Shown here: in pieces, positions 6,349-14,202 of the stretch | Numbering within the stretch: position 1 is the first letter of the stretch | Layout of the letters: each line of letters opens with the position of its first letter | Assembly (NCBI GenBank): GCA_910586765.1 | Contig: CAJUJJ010000025.1 | Coordinates: 1-38,222 of the forward strand | DNA from: an uncultured Clostridia bacterium | Lineage (GTDB): Bacteria; Bacillota; Clostridia; Lachnospirales; Anaerotignaceae | DNA length: 38,222 nucleotides | Direction of reading: 5' to 3' | The notes under the pieces: generated by a model | What the model was told of the DNA's origin: nothing | What the model saw: only the letters and a program-made list of their open reading frames with translations | Databases searched by the model: none | Made by a program: the position numbers and the translations under genes

Positions 6349-6582
6349 ATGTCGGATTTGAAAAGGCAAGCGGAAAAAATGGGCTTGCAGGTGGGTAGAA
6401 ATGTCACAATATATCAAGCAGTACATAGAAATCAGACACAAAAGGAATATAAAAAGAAATATGACGCAACGGTAGAAAAGTTGTATCCATATGTTTTTAC
6501 AGTAAAACAAAAAAGAAATGGCACTATAGAAAGCTTTCAGTATGGGCAAGTAGTGTTGACAAAAGAGGTGAAATTGAATTAA
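6349..6582 (+). CDS. Small unknown early protein, basic
   Basis: A 77-residue basic protein (MSDLKRQAEKMGLQVGRNVTIYQAV, then YKKKYDATVEKLYPYVFTVKQKRNGTIESFQYGQVVLTKEVKLN). The second half looks like a small beta hairpin. It starts 14 bases after the previous stop and has GGGGG as ribosome site. Family and function are not recognised; its charge would suit nucleic-acid contact, but that is inference. Confidence 0.55.
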   Translation: MSDLKRQAEKMGLQVGRNVTIYQAVHRNQTQKEYKKKYDATVEKLYPYVFTVKQKRNGTIESFQYGQVVLTKEVKLN

Positions 6583-6636
6583 AAAGATGTCATAACAATT
6601 AAAAATCTAATTTATGTAAAAAGAAAAGGAGCAGAT

Positions 6637-6801
6637 ATGTACCAATACGTGATATGTTTTATGGTGGTTGTGGTAGTGATGTGCGTTGTGGCAGATGTTG
6701 CTTTTCGCATAGAAATGAAACATTACAAAAAGAAATTAGCGAGGAAGTGGAATGTTGAGAAGGGTAGTACAGGTGATAATAGCGGTTATGATAGGCGTTA
6801 G
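6637..6801 (+). CDS. Small single-span membrane protein
   Basis: A 54-residue protein. Residues 5-23 (VICFMVVVVVMCVVADVAF) are a clear membrane span, followed by a basic stretch (KHYKKKLARKWNVEKG). The start ATG is preceded by AAAAGGAG at good spacing. The positive-after-span layout suggests an N-outside, C-inside protein. The next gene begins inside it and overlaps by 50 bases in another frame. Function is unknown; small membrane proteins of phage early operons can be lysis helpers or exclusion factors, neither shown here. Confidence 0.5.
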   Translation: MYQYVICFMVVVVVMCVVADVAFRIEMKHYKKKLARKWNVEKGSTGDNSGYDRR

Positions 6802-6922
6802 TGTATTTATATGGGCGGAGCAAGCAGCCTATAAGCAACGTGGCTATCAAGCATACGGTGGAGAGTACATATTAGCGGTAATGGTAGGTGTAGTAAGCTA
6901 CTGCATCGCAGGGAAGGTGTAA
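6752..6922 (+). CDS. Small membrane protein overlapping its neighbour
   Basis: A 56-residue protein with two hydrophobic stretches: RRVVQVIIAVMIGVSVFIWA near the N-terminus and YILAVMVGVVSYCIAGKV at the C-terminus, separated by a polar loop (EQAAYKQRGYQAYGGE). This could span the membrane twice with both ends inside, a holin-like layout, although the early-operon position is not where lysis genes normally lie. GAGGAAG precedes the ATG. It overlaps the gene at 6637-6801 by 50 bases, so both are probably translated from one message. No family is recognised. Confidence 0.5.
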   Translation: MLRRVVQVIIAVMIGVSVFIWAEQAAYKQRGYQAYGGEYILAVMVGVVSYCIAGKV

Positions 6923-6925
6923 AAA

Positions 6926-6991
6926 ATGCCCCAAAGGAAGTGGCATTCCAAAAGGGGCTATAAAGTATACTACAGTATTATAGTAGCATAG
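6926..6991 (+). CDS. Possible 21-residue basic micropeptide
   Basis: An ORF beginning MPQRKWHSKRGYKVYYS starts three bases after the previous stop with GGAAGGTG upstream. The same bases form a nested hairpin (6928-6958), so the region may instead be an RNA structure. Little else supports translation. Confidence 0.2.
   Translation: MPQRKWHSKRGYKVYYSIIVA
6928..6958 (+). promoter_or_regulatory. Nested hairpin before the replication operon
   Basis: GCCCC (6928-6932) pairs with GGGGC (6954-6958) and GGAA (6936-6939) pairs with TTCC (6946-6949). There is no T-run, so it is not a typical terminator; it could be a processing or attenuation structure ahead of the 7008 gene. Confidence 0.4.
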
Positions 6992-7007
6992 AAAGGAGAA
7001 AAATGCA

Positions 7008-7376
7008 ATGAAAATTACAATAGAATTTAATGACACGGATATGATGAACTATAAAAAAGGCATACAAGATGTACTTGATATAGTTAGTAAGATTTCCAAT
7101 GCAGAAAAAACAAAACAGAAAGAGATAGAAAAAATGCTTAAAAGTTCTGGAGGAATAAAACAAGAGCAAAATCAGCCAGAAGTGAAACAAGAGCAACAAA
7201 CTCCACAATATGATGTGGTAGACATGCAAAAAGCAGCGTTTGAAAAGGCAAACCAGATTGAAAATGGCGTTAAGAAAGTGAAAGCACTGATTAAAAAGTA
7301 TGGTGTAGAAACGCTCCCAGAAATGGACAAAAAGCATTATGAAGCATTTTTAAAAGAGTTAGAGGAGTTGGTATGA
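7008..7376 (+). CDS. Small unknown protein preceding DUF2800
   Basis: A 122-residue protein: a beta-like start (MKITIEFNDTDMMNYKKGIQ), a Lys/Glu-rich helix, a Gln-rich linker (about 50-66) and a C-terminal helical part (QIENGVKKVKALIKKYGVETLPEMDKKHYEAFLKELEEL). The C-terminal half has the look of small helper proteins that accompany the recombination/replication genes in clostridial prophages. It overlaps the DUF2800 gene by four bases (ATGA), a sign of coupled translation. The start follows AAAGGAG. No firm family call. Confidence 0.6.
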   Translation: MKITIEFNDTDMMNYKKGIQDVLDIVSKISNAEKTKQKEIEKMLKSSGGIKQEQNQPEVKQEQQTPQYDVVDMQKAAFEKANQIENGVKKVKALIKKYGVETLPEMDKKHYEAFLKELEELV

Positions 7377-8533
7377 TGGCGGAACATGCGGTACTATCGG
7401 CTTCTAGTGCCAAAAAGTGGCTAAATTGTACGGGCTCGGTGGCTATGGAGAGTGTCATGCCATATGAAGAAAGCGAGTTTGCAAAAGAAGGTACTGTAGC
7501 ACACAAGCTAGGTGAATTAAAAATAAAAAGAGAGCAAAACGATATATCGTATGTGGAATATTGCAAGGCGGTAGAAGGACTTGAAATAGATGAAGAAATG
7601 CAATGTTACACAGAAAATTACAAAGATTTTGTGATAGAAAGGTATCATAATGCCCTACAAAAATGCAGTTATGTCACATTAGAACTAGAGAAAAAAGTAG
7701 ATTATTCAAAGTATGCAAAAGAAGGTTTCGGTACTTCTGACGTTGTGATAGTGACAAGTGGCTATTTGGAGATTATAGACTTGAAATATGGCAAAGGCGT
7801 GAAAGTGGAGGCTCGAAATAATTATCAGTTGATGTTGTACGGCTTAGGGGCTTTAGAGGCATATGACTGGCTATATGACATCAATACTATTGTAATGACA
7901 ATATATCAACCACGTATAGATAATATCAGTACATTTGAACTGTCTAAAAGCGATTTGTGCCAATGGGGAGAAAGTATCAAGGATATTGCGGAAATTGCCT
8001 ATAATGGTAATGGTATGTGTGTTGCAGGAAAACATTGTACAGAGGGATTTTGTAGGGCATTGCCAAAATGTAAGGCATTTTCGGAATACGTGGGCAGTAT
8101 TGAGCAATACCAAGATAAAGCAATAGAAATGTTGTCAAATGATGAAATAGCAGAAATATTGTACAAAGTAGATGATTTGGTAAAATATGCTAAAAAAGTA
8201 AAAGAATATGTTTTGAAACAGATGTTGAATGGAGAAGAATTTACAGGCTACAAACTGGTAGAAGGTAGAAAAAGCAGGTGTTACAGTGTGTCGGATAGTG
8301 AAGTTGTTGCTATGCTTTTGCAAAAAGGGTATACAGAAGATATTGTATACAAAAAAGAATTGAGAAGCGTTGCAGATATGAAAAAGGTATTAGGGGCAGA
8401 TTTTGATGATATACTAAGCGAATTTGTTTTAACAAAAAGGGGAAATCCTACTATCGCAACGCTTGAGGACAAACGCCCTTTGTACAACAGTGCGGAAAGT
8501 GATTTCAAGGACATAAATGTTGATACTTTTTGA
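7373..8533 (+). CDS. DUF2800 protein, PD-(D/E)XK nuclease-like
   Basis: A 386-residue phage protein of the DUF2800 family, related to RecB/Cas4/AddB-type nucleases and thought to serve phage recombination or replication. Features: AVLSASSAKKWLNCTGS at the N-terminus (the family's start signature), EGTVAHKLGE (first conserved His/Glu), GTSDVVIV...LEIIDLKYGKG (the D-x(n)-D-x-K core, about 122-140), NYQLMLYGLGAL (the Q-x(n)-Y motif), and a cysteine group near 222-235 (AGKHCTEGFCRALPKC) like the iron-sulfur cysteines of Cas4/AddB relatives. It is coupled to the preceding gene and followed by DUF2815, the standard pair in many prophages of Bacillota. Either of two adjacent ATGs (7373 or 7376) could be used. 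Confidence 0.88.
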   Translation: MMAEHAVLSASSAKKWLNCTGSVAMESVMPYEESEFAKEGTVAHKLGELKIKREQNDISYVEYCKAVEGLEIDEEMQCYTENYKDFVIERYHNALQKCSYVTLELEKKVDYSKYAKEGFGTSDVVIVTSGYLEIIDLKYGKGVKVEARNNYQLMLYGLGALEAYDWLYDINTIVMTIYQPRIDNISTFELSKSDLCQWGESIKDIAEIAYNGNGMCVAGKHCTEGFCRALPKCKAFSEYVGSIEQYQDKAIEMLSNDEIAEILYKVDDLVKYAKKVKEYVLKQMLNGEEFTGYKLVEGRKSRCYSVSDSEVVAMLLQKGYTEDIVYKKELRSVADMKKVLGADFDDILSEFVLTKRGNPTIATLEDKRPLYNSAESDFKDINVDTF

Positions 8534-8574
8534 TACTAAAAATAAATTACATATAATATGAAGGAGGAAAAGTT

Positions 8575-9150
8575 ATGAGTATTAAAGTAGTGATTGGTGA
8601 GGTTAGATTTAGTTATGCGAATGTGTGGGAGCCTAAAAAAATGGAGGGCAGCGACGAGGTGAAATATTCTACTTGCGTGTTAATACCCAAAAGCAACAAA
8701 GACGCTGTTAGAAAAGTGATGAAAGCCATTGAGGAAGCAAAACAAGAAGGAATTGTGAAGTTCGGCGGAAAAATTCCTAACAATTTAAAATTGCCTTTGA
8801 GAGATGGTGACAAAGAAAGAGAGGACGACGAAAATTTCACAAATTGTTATTTTTTAAATGCAAGTTGTAAATTTGCACCTGGCGTTATTGACAGAAAAAA
8901 ACAGCAAATAATAGATACAACAGAGTTTTACTCGGGCTGTTACGGCTATGTTAGTCTAAACTTCTATGCCTTTAACACCAACGGAAACAAAGGCATTGCG
9001 TGTGGTCTGAACAATATTATGAAAACACGTGATGGAGAATTGCTCGGCGGTAGAAGTAGGGCGGAAGACGATTTTGCAGACATCAACATTGATGACAATG
9101 TAGAAGAAGGTTTTTACACAGTAGACGAAAATGATGATTACATATTTTAG
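8575..9150 (+). CDS. DUF2815 protein, probable ssDNA-binding (gp2.5-like)
   Basis: A 191-residue DUF2815 protein. The family has an OB-fold similar to T7 gp2.5-type single-strand-binding proteins and accompanies DUF2800. Visible signature: VRFSYANVWEPKKMEGSDE..YSTCVLIPKS near the start, then LPLRDGDKE, SGCYGYVSLNFYAFNTNGNKGIACGLNNI, and a very acidic C-terminus (DDFADINIDDNVEE...DENDDYIF), the usual protein-interaction tail of phage SSBs. The start has GGAGG seven bases upstream. Its likely role is to coat and hand over single strands during phage replication and recombination. Confidence 0.85.
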   Translation: MSIKVVIGEVRFSYANVWEPKKMEGSDEVKYSTCVLIPKSNKDAVRKVMKAIEEAKQEGIVKFGGKIPNNLKLPLRDGDKEREDDENFTNCYFLNASCKFAPGVIDRKKQQIIDTTEFYSGCYGYVSLNFYAFNTNGNKGIACGLNNIMKTRDGELLGGRSRAEDDFADINIDDNVEEGFYTVDENDDYIF

Positions 9151-9162
9151 TAGAAAAGCAAA

Positions 9163-9186
9163 GCCCCGCTTGTAATAGAGTGGGGC
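9163..9186 (+). terminator. Hairpin after DUF2815, weak terminator or attenuator
   Basis: gccccgct (9163-9170) pairs with agtggggc (9179-9186), one G-U pair, followed by aattttat. It lies between DUF2815 and the primase gene and may reduce read-through. Confidence 0.45.
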
Positions 9187-9213
9187 AATTTTATAAAAAG
9201 GAGTGATGAAATA

Positions 9214-11520
9214 TTGCAGAATATGAAAAAATACAAAAATTGGGTATGTCATAGAAACAAAATACCCATTGACCCAAAAACGGGCGGAAATGCCAAAAGC
9301 AATGATAGCAGCACGTGGGGGACGTATGAGCAAGCAAAAACACTAATGGAGCGTGACAAAAGTATAAGCGGTTTGGGCTTTATGTTTGCAAATTCGCCCT
9401 ATGTGGGCATAGACATTGACCACTGTATACAAGATAAAAAGTTTAGCGATTTATCACGTGAAGTCATTACCACAGTTCAAAGCTACACCGAAATTAGCCC
9501 CAGTGGCACGGGCGTGCATATTATTTGCAAGGGCAAATTGAACGGTGCGGGGAGAAAAAATAGTGAATTGGGACTTGAGATTTACGATACGGGTAGATAT
9601 TTTACAGTGACAGAAAGGGCTTTGAAAAATTTTAAAATAATAGGAGAAAGACAGCAGGAAATTGACAGCATTTGTGAAAAATATTTTACAGAAAAAAAGC
9701 CCCAAACTATGCCAAAACAACAAGCCATAAGCTATTTAGAGGACGAAAAAATAATTGATATGGCTTGTAGAAGCAAAAACGGTGTGAAGTTTTTTGATTT
9801 GTATGAAGGAAATTGGCAAGCCTATTATAAAAGTCAATCTGAAGCGGATATTGCACTTTGTAACATTTTGGCTTTTTGGACGGGCGGTGATGGTGACCAG
9901 ATGGACAGAATGTTTCGTGCAAGCGGCTTGATGCGTGACAAGTGGGACGAAAGACACGGCTTACAAACTTACGGCGATATGACCATTACAAAAGCGATAG
10001 ACGATTGCAATATTTTTTACGACCCTACAGCTATGCAAAATAACGCCATTAATAAGGTAGAAACACCATCAAATACCCATCAAACCGAACAAAATCAAGC
10101 CCAAATCGAACAAAATCAAGCCCAAAATGAACAAAATCAAGCAGAAAATGAACAAAATCAGCCCGAAATGCAGTCAAATGAAGCGGAAAATGCAGAAAAC
10201 GAACGCTTTCTTGACAGATTTCATAAGTTTAATGGCAAGGGACAGATAACGGGCGTGTTTGATGCCGAAATTGCAAATTATATTGTAGAAAATAAAAATA
10301 TTATTGCAGTAGGTGATGTAGTATATTTGTATGAAAATGGTGTATACAAAGAGGATAAAAAAGGGAAAAAAACGAAATACAACATACAAAATTTAATATA
10401 CAAAGAATTTCAAAATGCCCGTACTATCACTAGAGTGTATGAATTGATATTGATACAGCCTTCTATCAAAAAAAATTACAGCGAATTGAATGTTTACCAA
10501 AATAGTTGGATAAATTTCAAAAATGGTATGCTAGATGTGAATACAATGGAGTTGCTACCTCACGACCCGAAATATTATTCTATGAACCAGATACCGCACG
10601 ATTTTAAGCATATTACAAAAGCGGATTTGGAAAAATATCCACACTCTCAACAGTTTCTCAAAACCTCTCTTGATGTACCAGATATTGACACAATTTTTCA
10701 ATATATGGGCGTGTGTATGACACATAGCATATTGTACCAGATATTTTTATTACTACTTGGGGAAGGTGCAAATGGAAAAAGTGTACTTATAGATATGTTT
10801 CATGCGGTGATTGGGGAAAGTAATATCTCTAGTTTAGCTATGGATAAGCTGTCACAAAGGTTTTTTTCTTCACAACTTGTGTTTAAATTACTGAATACTT
10901 GTGCTGATATTTCTAAAATCAATATTGAAGATGATGCCGAACTCAAAAAAATTATAGGCGGTGATATGATACAAGCGGAATTTAAGGGCAAGGATAGCTT
11001 CACATTTAGACCATACGCCAAAATGCTTTTTAGTGCAAATAGATTTCCACACGTTGATGATAAGTCTGATGGCTTTAAAAGGCGTTTGAGAGTGGTTGAA
11101 ATGAATAAAAAGCCTTCTGAAAAAGATGTGTATTTGAAAGAAAAAATGCTGTGTGAATTGGAATTTTGGGTGTATATGGCGGCGGTGGGGCTCAAAAAAG
11201 TGTTAGAAAAAAATGATGTATATGAAAGTGAAAATAGTAAAAAAATGAGAGAAAAAATATATAAAGATGGCGATAGTGTGTACTCCTTTGTTGCAGATTG
11301 CTTGACGGAATGTGAAGGACACGATATTAGACGTGCGAGTATGTTTAAGGAATATGATGACTACTGTGCCTATTATGAACGTGTGAGAGTGAAAAAGAAA
11401 ACGTTTTTTGATGAGTTGAAAGCAAAAGGTTTTGTAGCACAAAGGGTAAATAATGAAGGATATGTATACAAAGATATTGTTTTTACAGTATGGAAAGATG
11501 AAGAAAGTAGTATATCTTAA
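9214..11520 (+). CDS. Primase-polymerase / SF3 helicase (phage replication protein)
   Basis: A 768-residue replication protein. N-terminal third: archaeo-eukaryotic-type primase-polymerase domain with the metal-binding GIDIDHC (D67, D69) and PSGTGVHI motifs, then the usual hinge (DKWDERHGLQTYGDMTITKAI). A Gln/Asn-rich linker contains four 7-residue repeats (EQNQAQI-like). C-terminal half: D5_N-type region and superfamily 3 helicase with Walker A GEGANGKS (about 516-523), SANRFP (about 607-612, motif C) and an arginine-finger region DGFKRRLRVV. Such proteins make primers and unwind DNA at the phage origin. The TTG start at 9214 has GGAGTGATG upstream; ATG at 9223 is too far from it. An AT-rich repeat region follows directly. 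No separate DNA polymerase gene is seen in the module. Confidence 0.9.
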   Translation: MQNMKKYKNWVCHRNKIPIDPKTGGNAKSNDSSTWGTYEQAKTLMERDKSISGLGFMFANSPYVGIDIDHCIQDKKFSDLSREVITTVQSYTEISPSGTGVHIICKGKLNGAGRKNSELGLEIYDTGRYFTVTERALKNFKIIGERQQEIDSICEKYFTEKKPQTMPKQQAISYLEDEKIIDMACRSKNGVKFFDLYEGNWQAYYKSQSEADIALCNILAFWTGGDGDQMDRMFRASGLMRDKWDERHGLQTYGDMTITKAIDDCNIFYDPTAMQNNAINKVETPSNTHQTEQNQAQIEQNQAQNEQNQAENEQNQPEMQSNEAENAENERFLDRFHKFNGKGQITGVFDAEIANYIVENKNIIAVGDVVYLYENGVYKEDKKGKKTKYNIQNLIYKEFQNARTITRVYELILIQPSIKKNYSELNVYQNSWINFKNGMLDVNTMELLPHDPKYYSMNQIPHDFKHITKADLEKYPHSQQFLKTSLDVPDIDTIFQYMGVCMTHSILYQIFLLLLGEGANGKSVLIDMFHAVIGESNISSLAMDKLSQRFFSSQLVFKLLNTCADISKINIEDDAELKKIIGGDMIQAEFKGKDSFTFRPYAKMLFSANRFPHVDDKSDGFKRRLRVVEMNKKPSEKDVYLKEKMLCELEFWVYMAAVGLKKVLEKNDVYESENSKKMREKIYKDGDSVYSFVADCLTECEGHDIRRASMFKEYDDYCAYYERVRVKKKTFFDELKAKGFVAQRVNNEGYVYKDIVFTVWKDEESSIS
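10087..10170 (+). repeat. Four tandem 21-base repeats in the primase-helicase linker
   Basis: Units at 10087, 10108, 10129 and 10150 each begin gaacaaaatca and encode EQNQ(A/P)x(I/N/M). The copies are similar in DNA as well as in protein, so copy number may vary between strains. Confidence 0.85.
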
Positions 11521-11530
11521 AAATAGTTTG

Positions 11531-11850
11531 AGTGACAAAAAAATAATTTGAAATGAATAAAAATAATTATTTTTATAATAGTAATAGAAAAAATATATAT
11601 TAGTATGTATCAATAAAAAATAACTATAATGATAATAGTGACAAAAATGGAATTTTAGTGATAAAAAAGTGACAAATTTTTTTTAAAAATGTCACCGCTT
11701 AAAGCTAGTAATATCAAGGCTTTTCAGAATTTAGTGACAAAAGTGACAAAAATTTTTAAGGTTATGAATTTTTAAAAAAATAATAATAAAAAATGTATAT
11801 GGTTATAAAAAATAAATGACCTCGAAAAAAAATGTCACTTCTATCACTTT
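11531..11850. other. Candidate phage origin of replication: AT-rich, iteron-bearing, no gene
   Basis: This stretch of about 320 bases holds no gene. It is extremely AT-rich and carries a repeated AGTGACAAA motif: forward at 11531, 11637, 11657 (one change, AGTGATAAA), 11668, 11733 and 11742, and inverted at about 11685-11696, 11828-11840 and 11842-11850 (one change). The copies at 11733 and 11742 are back to back. Clustered short repeats beside AT-rich DNA, directly after the primase-helicase gene, are what iteron-type origins look like. That it is an origin is inference; the repeats themselves are plain in the sequence. Confidence 0.55.
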
Positions 11851-11905
11851 AAAACATTAAAGCGAAATGACCCTATGGATTGTGGGCTTTAAGGAGTGTG
11901 GAGCA

Positions 11906-12226
11906 ATGAGAGAAAAGTTGATTGAGCAATATTTTGTAAAAGAAGTGAAAAAGGCAGGAGGATTGGCGTTGAAGGTAAACTCTACCAGTATGAAGGGATT
12001 GCCAGACAGAATGGTGCTACTGCCGAATGGAGTGTTATTTTTTGCAGAAATCAAAGCGACGGGAAAAAGGACTAGGACGTTGCAGAATTTCGTACATAAA
12101 AAATTGAGGGGGCTGGGATTTGCTGTTTACGTCATAGATAGTTATGAACAAGTAAAGGAGGTTTTGACGAAATATGAAATTTGTACCGCACGACTACCAA
12201 AAAATGGCAATACAGAAAGTGCTTGA
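11906..12226 (+). CDS. VRR-NUC domain nuclease
   Basis: A 106-residue stand-alone VRR-NUC protein, a member of the PD-(D/E)XK nuclease superfamily related to FAN1 and common beside SNF2 helicases in phages. Active-site residues are visible: D34 in GLPDRMVL, and E48 and K50 in FFAEIKATG. The N-terminus (EQYFVKEVKKAGGLALKV) is the family's usual helix and first strand. The chosen ATG at 11906 has AAGGAG nine bases upstream; the longer frame from 11867 does not. It overlaps the SNF2 gene by 53 bases. It probably cuts branched or flapped DNA during phage replication or packaging preparation. Confidence 0.88.
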   Translation: MREKLIEQYFVKEVKKAGGLALKVNSTSMKGLPDRMVLLPNGVLFFAEIKATGKRTRTLQNFVHKKLRGLGFAVYVIDSYEQVKEVLTKYEICTARLPKNGNTESA

Positions 12227-13535
12227 TACTCCTAGAGTTGGACTGTTTTTGGATATGGGACTAGGCAAAACCGTTATTACATTGACCGCTATAAACGAGT
12301 TGATGTATTGGAATTTTGAGATAACAAAAGTTTTGGTAATTGCACCGCTGAGAGTGGCAGAAGATACTTGGAGCAGAGAGTGCCAAAAATGGGAACATCT
12401 CAAACATATTAAAATCGTGAAAGTTTTGGGAAAAGTGACACAAAGGGAAAAAGCACTTTGTGACAATGGCGATGTTTACATTATCAATAGAGAAAATATT
12501 GTGTGGCTGGCGAAAGAGATGAACAAAAAAGGGAATAATTGGTATTTTGATATGGTGGTGATTGATGAATTGAGTAGCTTTAAATCCCCTAAATCGCAAC
12601 GTTTTAAGGCATTGAAAAAATACATACCGCTGTCTAAAAGAGTTGTTGGATTGACGGGAACCCCTGCCCCTAACGGCTTTATGGACTTATGGAGCCAACT
12701 CTATTTGATTGACGGGGGCGAAAGACTTGGTAAAACATTGACGTATTACAGAGAGCGTTATTTTGTGCCAAATCAAAGAAATGCTACTACAATATTTAAT
12801 TACACCATCAAAAAAGGAGCGGAAAACGCTATAAAACAACAGATTTCTGATATTTGCGTAAGTATGCAAGCCAAAGATTGGCTCAAATTGCCCGCTAGAA
12901 TGGATTTGATAGAAGCGGTGACATTTTCGGAATGTGAAAGAAAACAGTACGAATTGTTCGAAAAAGAAAGTTATTTGCAGTTTTTAGAACAGGAAATCAC
13001 CGCAAACACTGCTACAGCCCTAACAAATAAACTATTGCAGTATTGCAATGGTGCGGTGTATACACAAGATGGAAGCACTATAGAAGTAAATAGTAAGAAA
13101 TTGGAAAGATTGGAAGAAATCGTTGACACCGCAAACGGACAACCTATATTGTGCTTTTATAATTTTAGGTTTGATTGTGACAGTATAATAAAAAAATTTC
13201 CTTTTGCCGTGAAATTAGAGGGAGAAAATGATATAAAAAATTGGAATGATGGCAATATTCCTTTGCTTCTGGTGCATCCAAAAAGTGCGGGGCATGGGCT
13301 GAATTTGCAGCAAGGCGGTAACATTATAGTATGGTTTGGGCTGAATTGGAGTTTAGAGTTATATCAGCAGGCTAACGCCCGACTTCACAGACAGGGACAG
13401 CAAAAAACGGTGATTATACACCATTTGATAGTAGAAGGCACTATTGAAGAAAGAGTTTTTCAAAGCCTACAGAAGAAGGAAAACGTACAGGAAGGGCTTT
13501 TGCAGGCTTTGAAGGTGAAGTATAAAAGGCATTAA
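12174..13535 (+). CDS. SNF2-family DNA helicase/translocase
   Basis: A 453-residue superfamily 2 ATPase. Motifs in order: Q-motif-like PHDYQKMAI (5-13), Walker A DMGLGKT (27-33), VLVIAPLRV (Ia), VVIDELSSFK (Walker B with DEL-S in place of DEAH, about 127-136, usual in phage members), LTGTPAPNG (III, about 160), and in the C-terminal lobe HPKSAGHGLNLQ, VWFGLNWSLE and QANARLHRQGQ (VI). The length is normal for phage SNF2 proteins. It overlaps the VRR-NUC gene and its start follows AAAGGAGG. The pair likely remodels replication or recombination intermediates. The stop codon lies inside the first stem of the hairpin element at 13532-13613. Confidence 0.92.
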   Translation: MKFVPHDYQKMAIQKVLDTPRVGLFLDMGLGKTVITLTAINELMYWNFEITKVLVIAPLRVAEDTWSRECQKWEHLKHIKIVKVLGKVTQREKALCDNGDVYIINRENIVWLAKEMNKKGNNWYFDMVVIDELSSFKSPKSQRFKALKKYIPLSKRVVGLTGTPAPNGFMDLWSQLYLIDGGERLGKTLTYYRERYFVPNQRNATTIFNYTIKKGAENAIKQQISDICVSMQAKDWLKLPARMDLIEAVTFSECERKQYELFEKESYLQFLEQEITANTATALTNKLLQYCNGAVYTQDGSTIEVNSKKLERLEEIVDTANGQPILCFYNFRFDCDSIIKKFPFAVKLEGENDIKNWNDGNIPLLLVHPKSAGHGLNLQQGGNIIVWFGLNWSLELYQQANARLHRQGQQKTVIIHHLIVEGTIEERVFQSLQKKENVQEGLLQALKVKYKRH

Positions 13536-13613
13536 GGGCGTTGCCCTTAACAACCTACTTCTTTCTTGAAAGAAAGAAGCAAAGAACTTTAAAAGCAAAA
13601 CTAGCGTTTTGCT
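13532..13613 (+). repeat. Three-hairpin repeat element, copy 1
   Basis: Stem 1: TTAAGGGC-GTT-GCCCTTAA region (13532-13550). Stem 2: CTTCTTTCTT-GA-AAGAAAGAAG (13558-13579). A 14-base linker ends in ACTTTAAA. Stem 3: AGCAAAAC-N4-GTTTTGCT (13594-13613). The same architecture with compensatory changes is at 27074-27152. It starts at the stop codon of the SNF2 gene. Confidence 0.75.
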
Positions 13614-13690
13614 AAAATAAAAAATGGAAAAGGACTTCCTTGATAAAAGTATACCATATTGTATGAGTACAAACAAGGGAGTGAACGATT

Positions 13691-14116
13691 GTGAAAGCAA
13701 AAGAATATTTACAGCAATTACCAGTATTAGATATGAAAATCAATTTAAAATTGAAGGAATTAGAAGCATTGAAGGTGAAGTTGATAGGGGTAGGCGGTGT
13801 TGACTATTCCAATGATAGAGTACAGACAAGTCCTTAAAATGCAGCAAATTTTACAGAAATACTACACAATATAGAGTGTTTAAAAAATGAAATCAATACA
13901 GATATTGACAAATTGGTGAATAAAAGACATCGTATTATCAATCAAATAAACGAATTGCAAAATGTACAGTATATTGAAATATTGTATAAAAGGTATGTGG
14001 AGTACAAAGATTTGAAAAAAATTGCAAAGGAAATGGAATATACATATGACTATATTAGAAAAATTCACGTGAAGGCATTACAAAATTTTGAAAAAAGGCA
14101 CACAATAGCACATTGA
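13691..14116 (+). pseudogene. DUF1492/ArpU-like late regulator with in-frame TAA
   Basis: Read from GTG at 13691 (ribosome site AAGGGAGTGA), the frame gives KAKEYLQQLPVLDMKIN..., then RVQTSP, a TAA at 13835-13837, and continues in the same frame as NAANFTEILHNIECLKNEIN...LYKRYVEYKDLKKIAKEMEYTYDYIRKIHVKALQNF to 14116. Both halves match the DUF1492 family, small sigma-like proteins (region-4-type helix-turn-helix at the C-terminus) placed just before phage terminase genes and thought to switch on late genes. A change from CAA (Gln) to TAA would explain the break. The C-terminal half could restart at TTG 13913 or GTG 13916 and would still carry the DNA-binding part. It could also be a sequencing error. 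Confidence 0.75.
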
Positions 14117-14145
14117 TGTATGTTAAAATGGTAGTATGAAATATT

Positions 14146-14173
14146 GGGAATGGTCAAAGGGCTATTCCCTTTT
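14146..14173 (+). terminator. Terminator before the packaging genes
   Basis: gggaatgg (14146-14153) pairs with ctattccc (14162-14169), one G-U pair, and is followed by TTTTATTATTTATTTT. It separates the early/regulator region from the terminase operon. Confidence 0.7.
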
Positions 14174-14202
14174 ATTATTTATTTTGTTAGGAGGTGTGGC
14201 AC

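Noticed and set aside
6637..6922. Holin pair of a lysis cassette
   Set aside because: The position is in the early operon, there is no endolysin beside them, and lysis genes in this phage type follow the fibres.
11203..11613. Minus-strand frame of 136 codons across the end of the primase-helicase gene
   Set aside because: Low-complexity Phe/Ile/Tyr-rich translation caused by AT-rich DNA on the opposite strand; no ribosome site.
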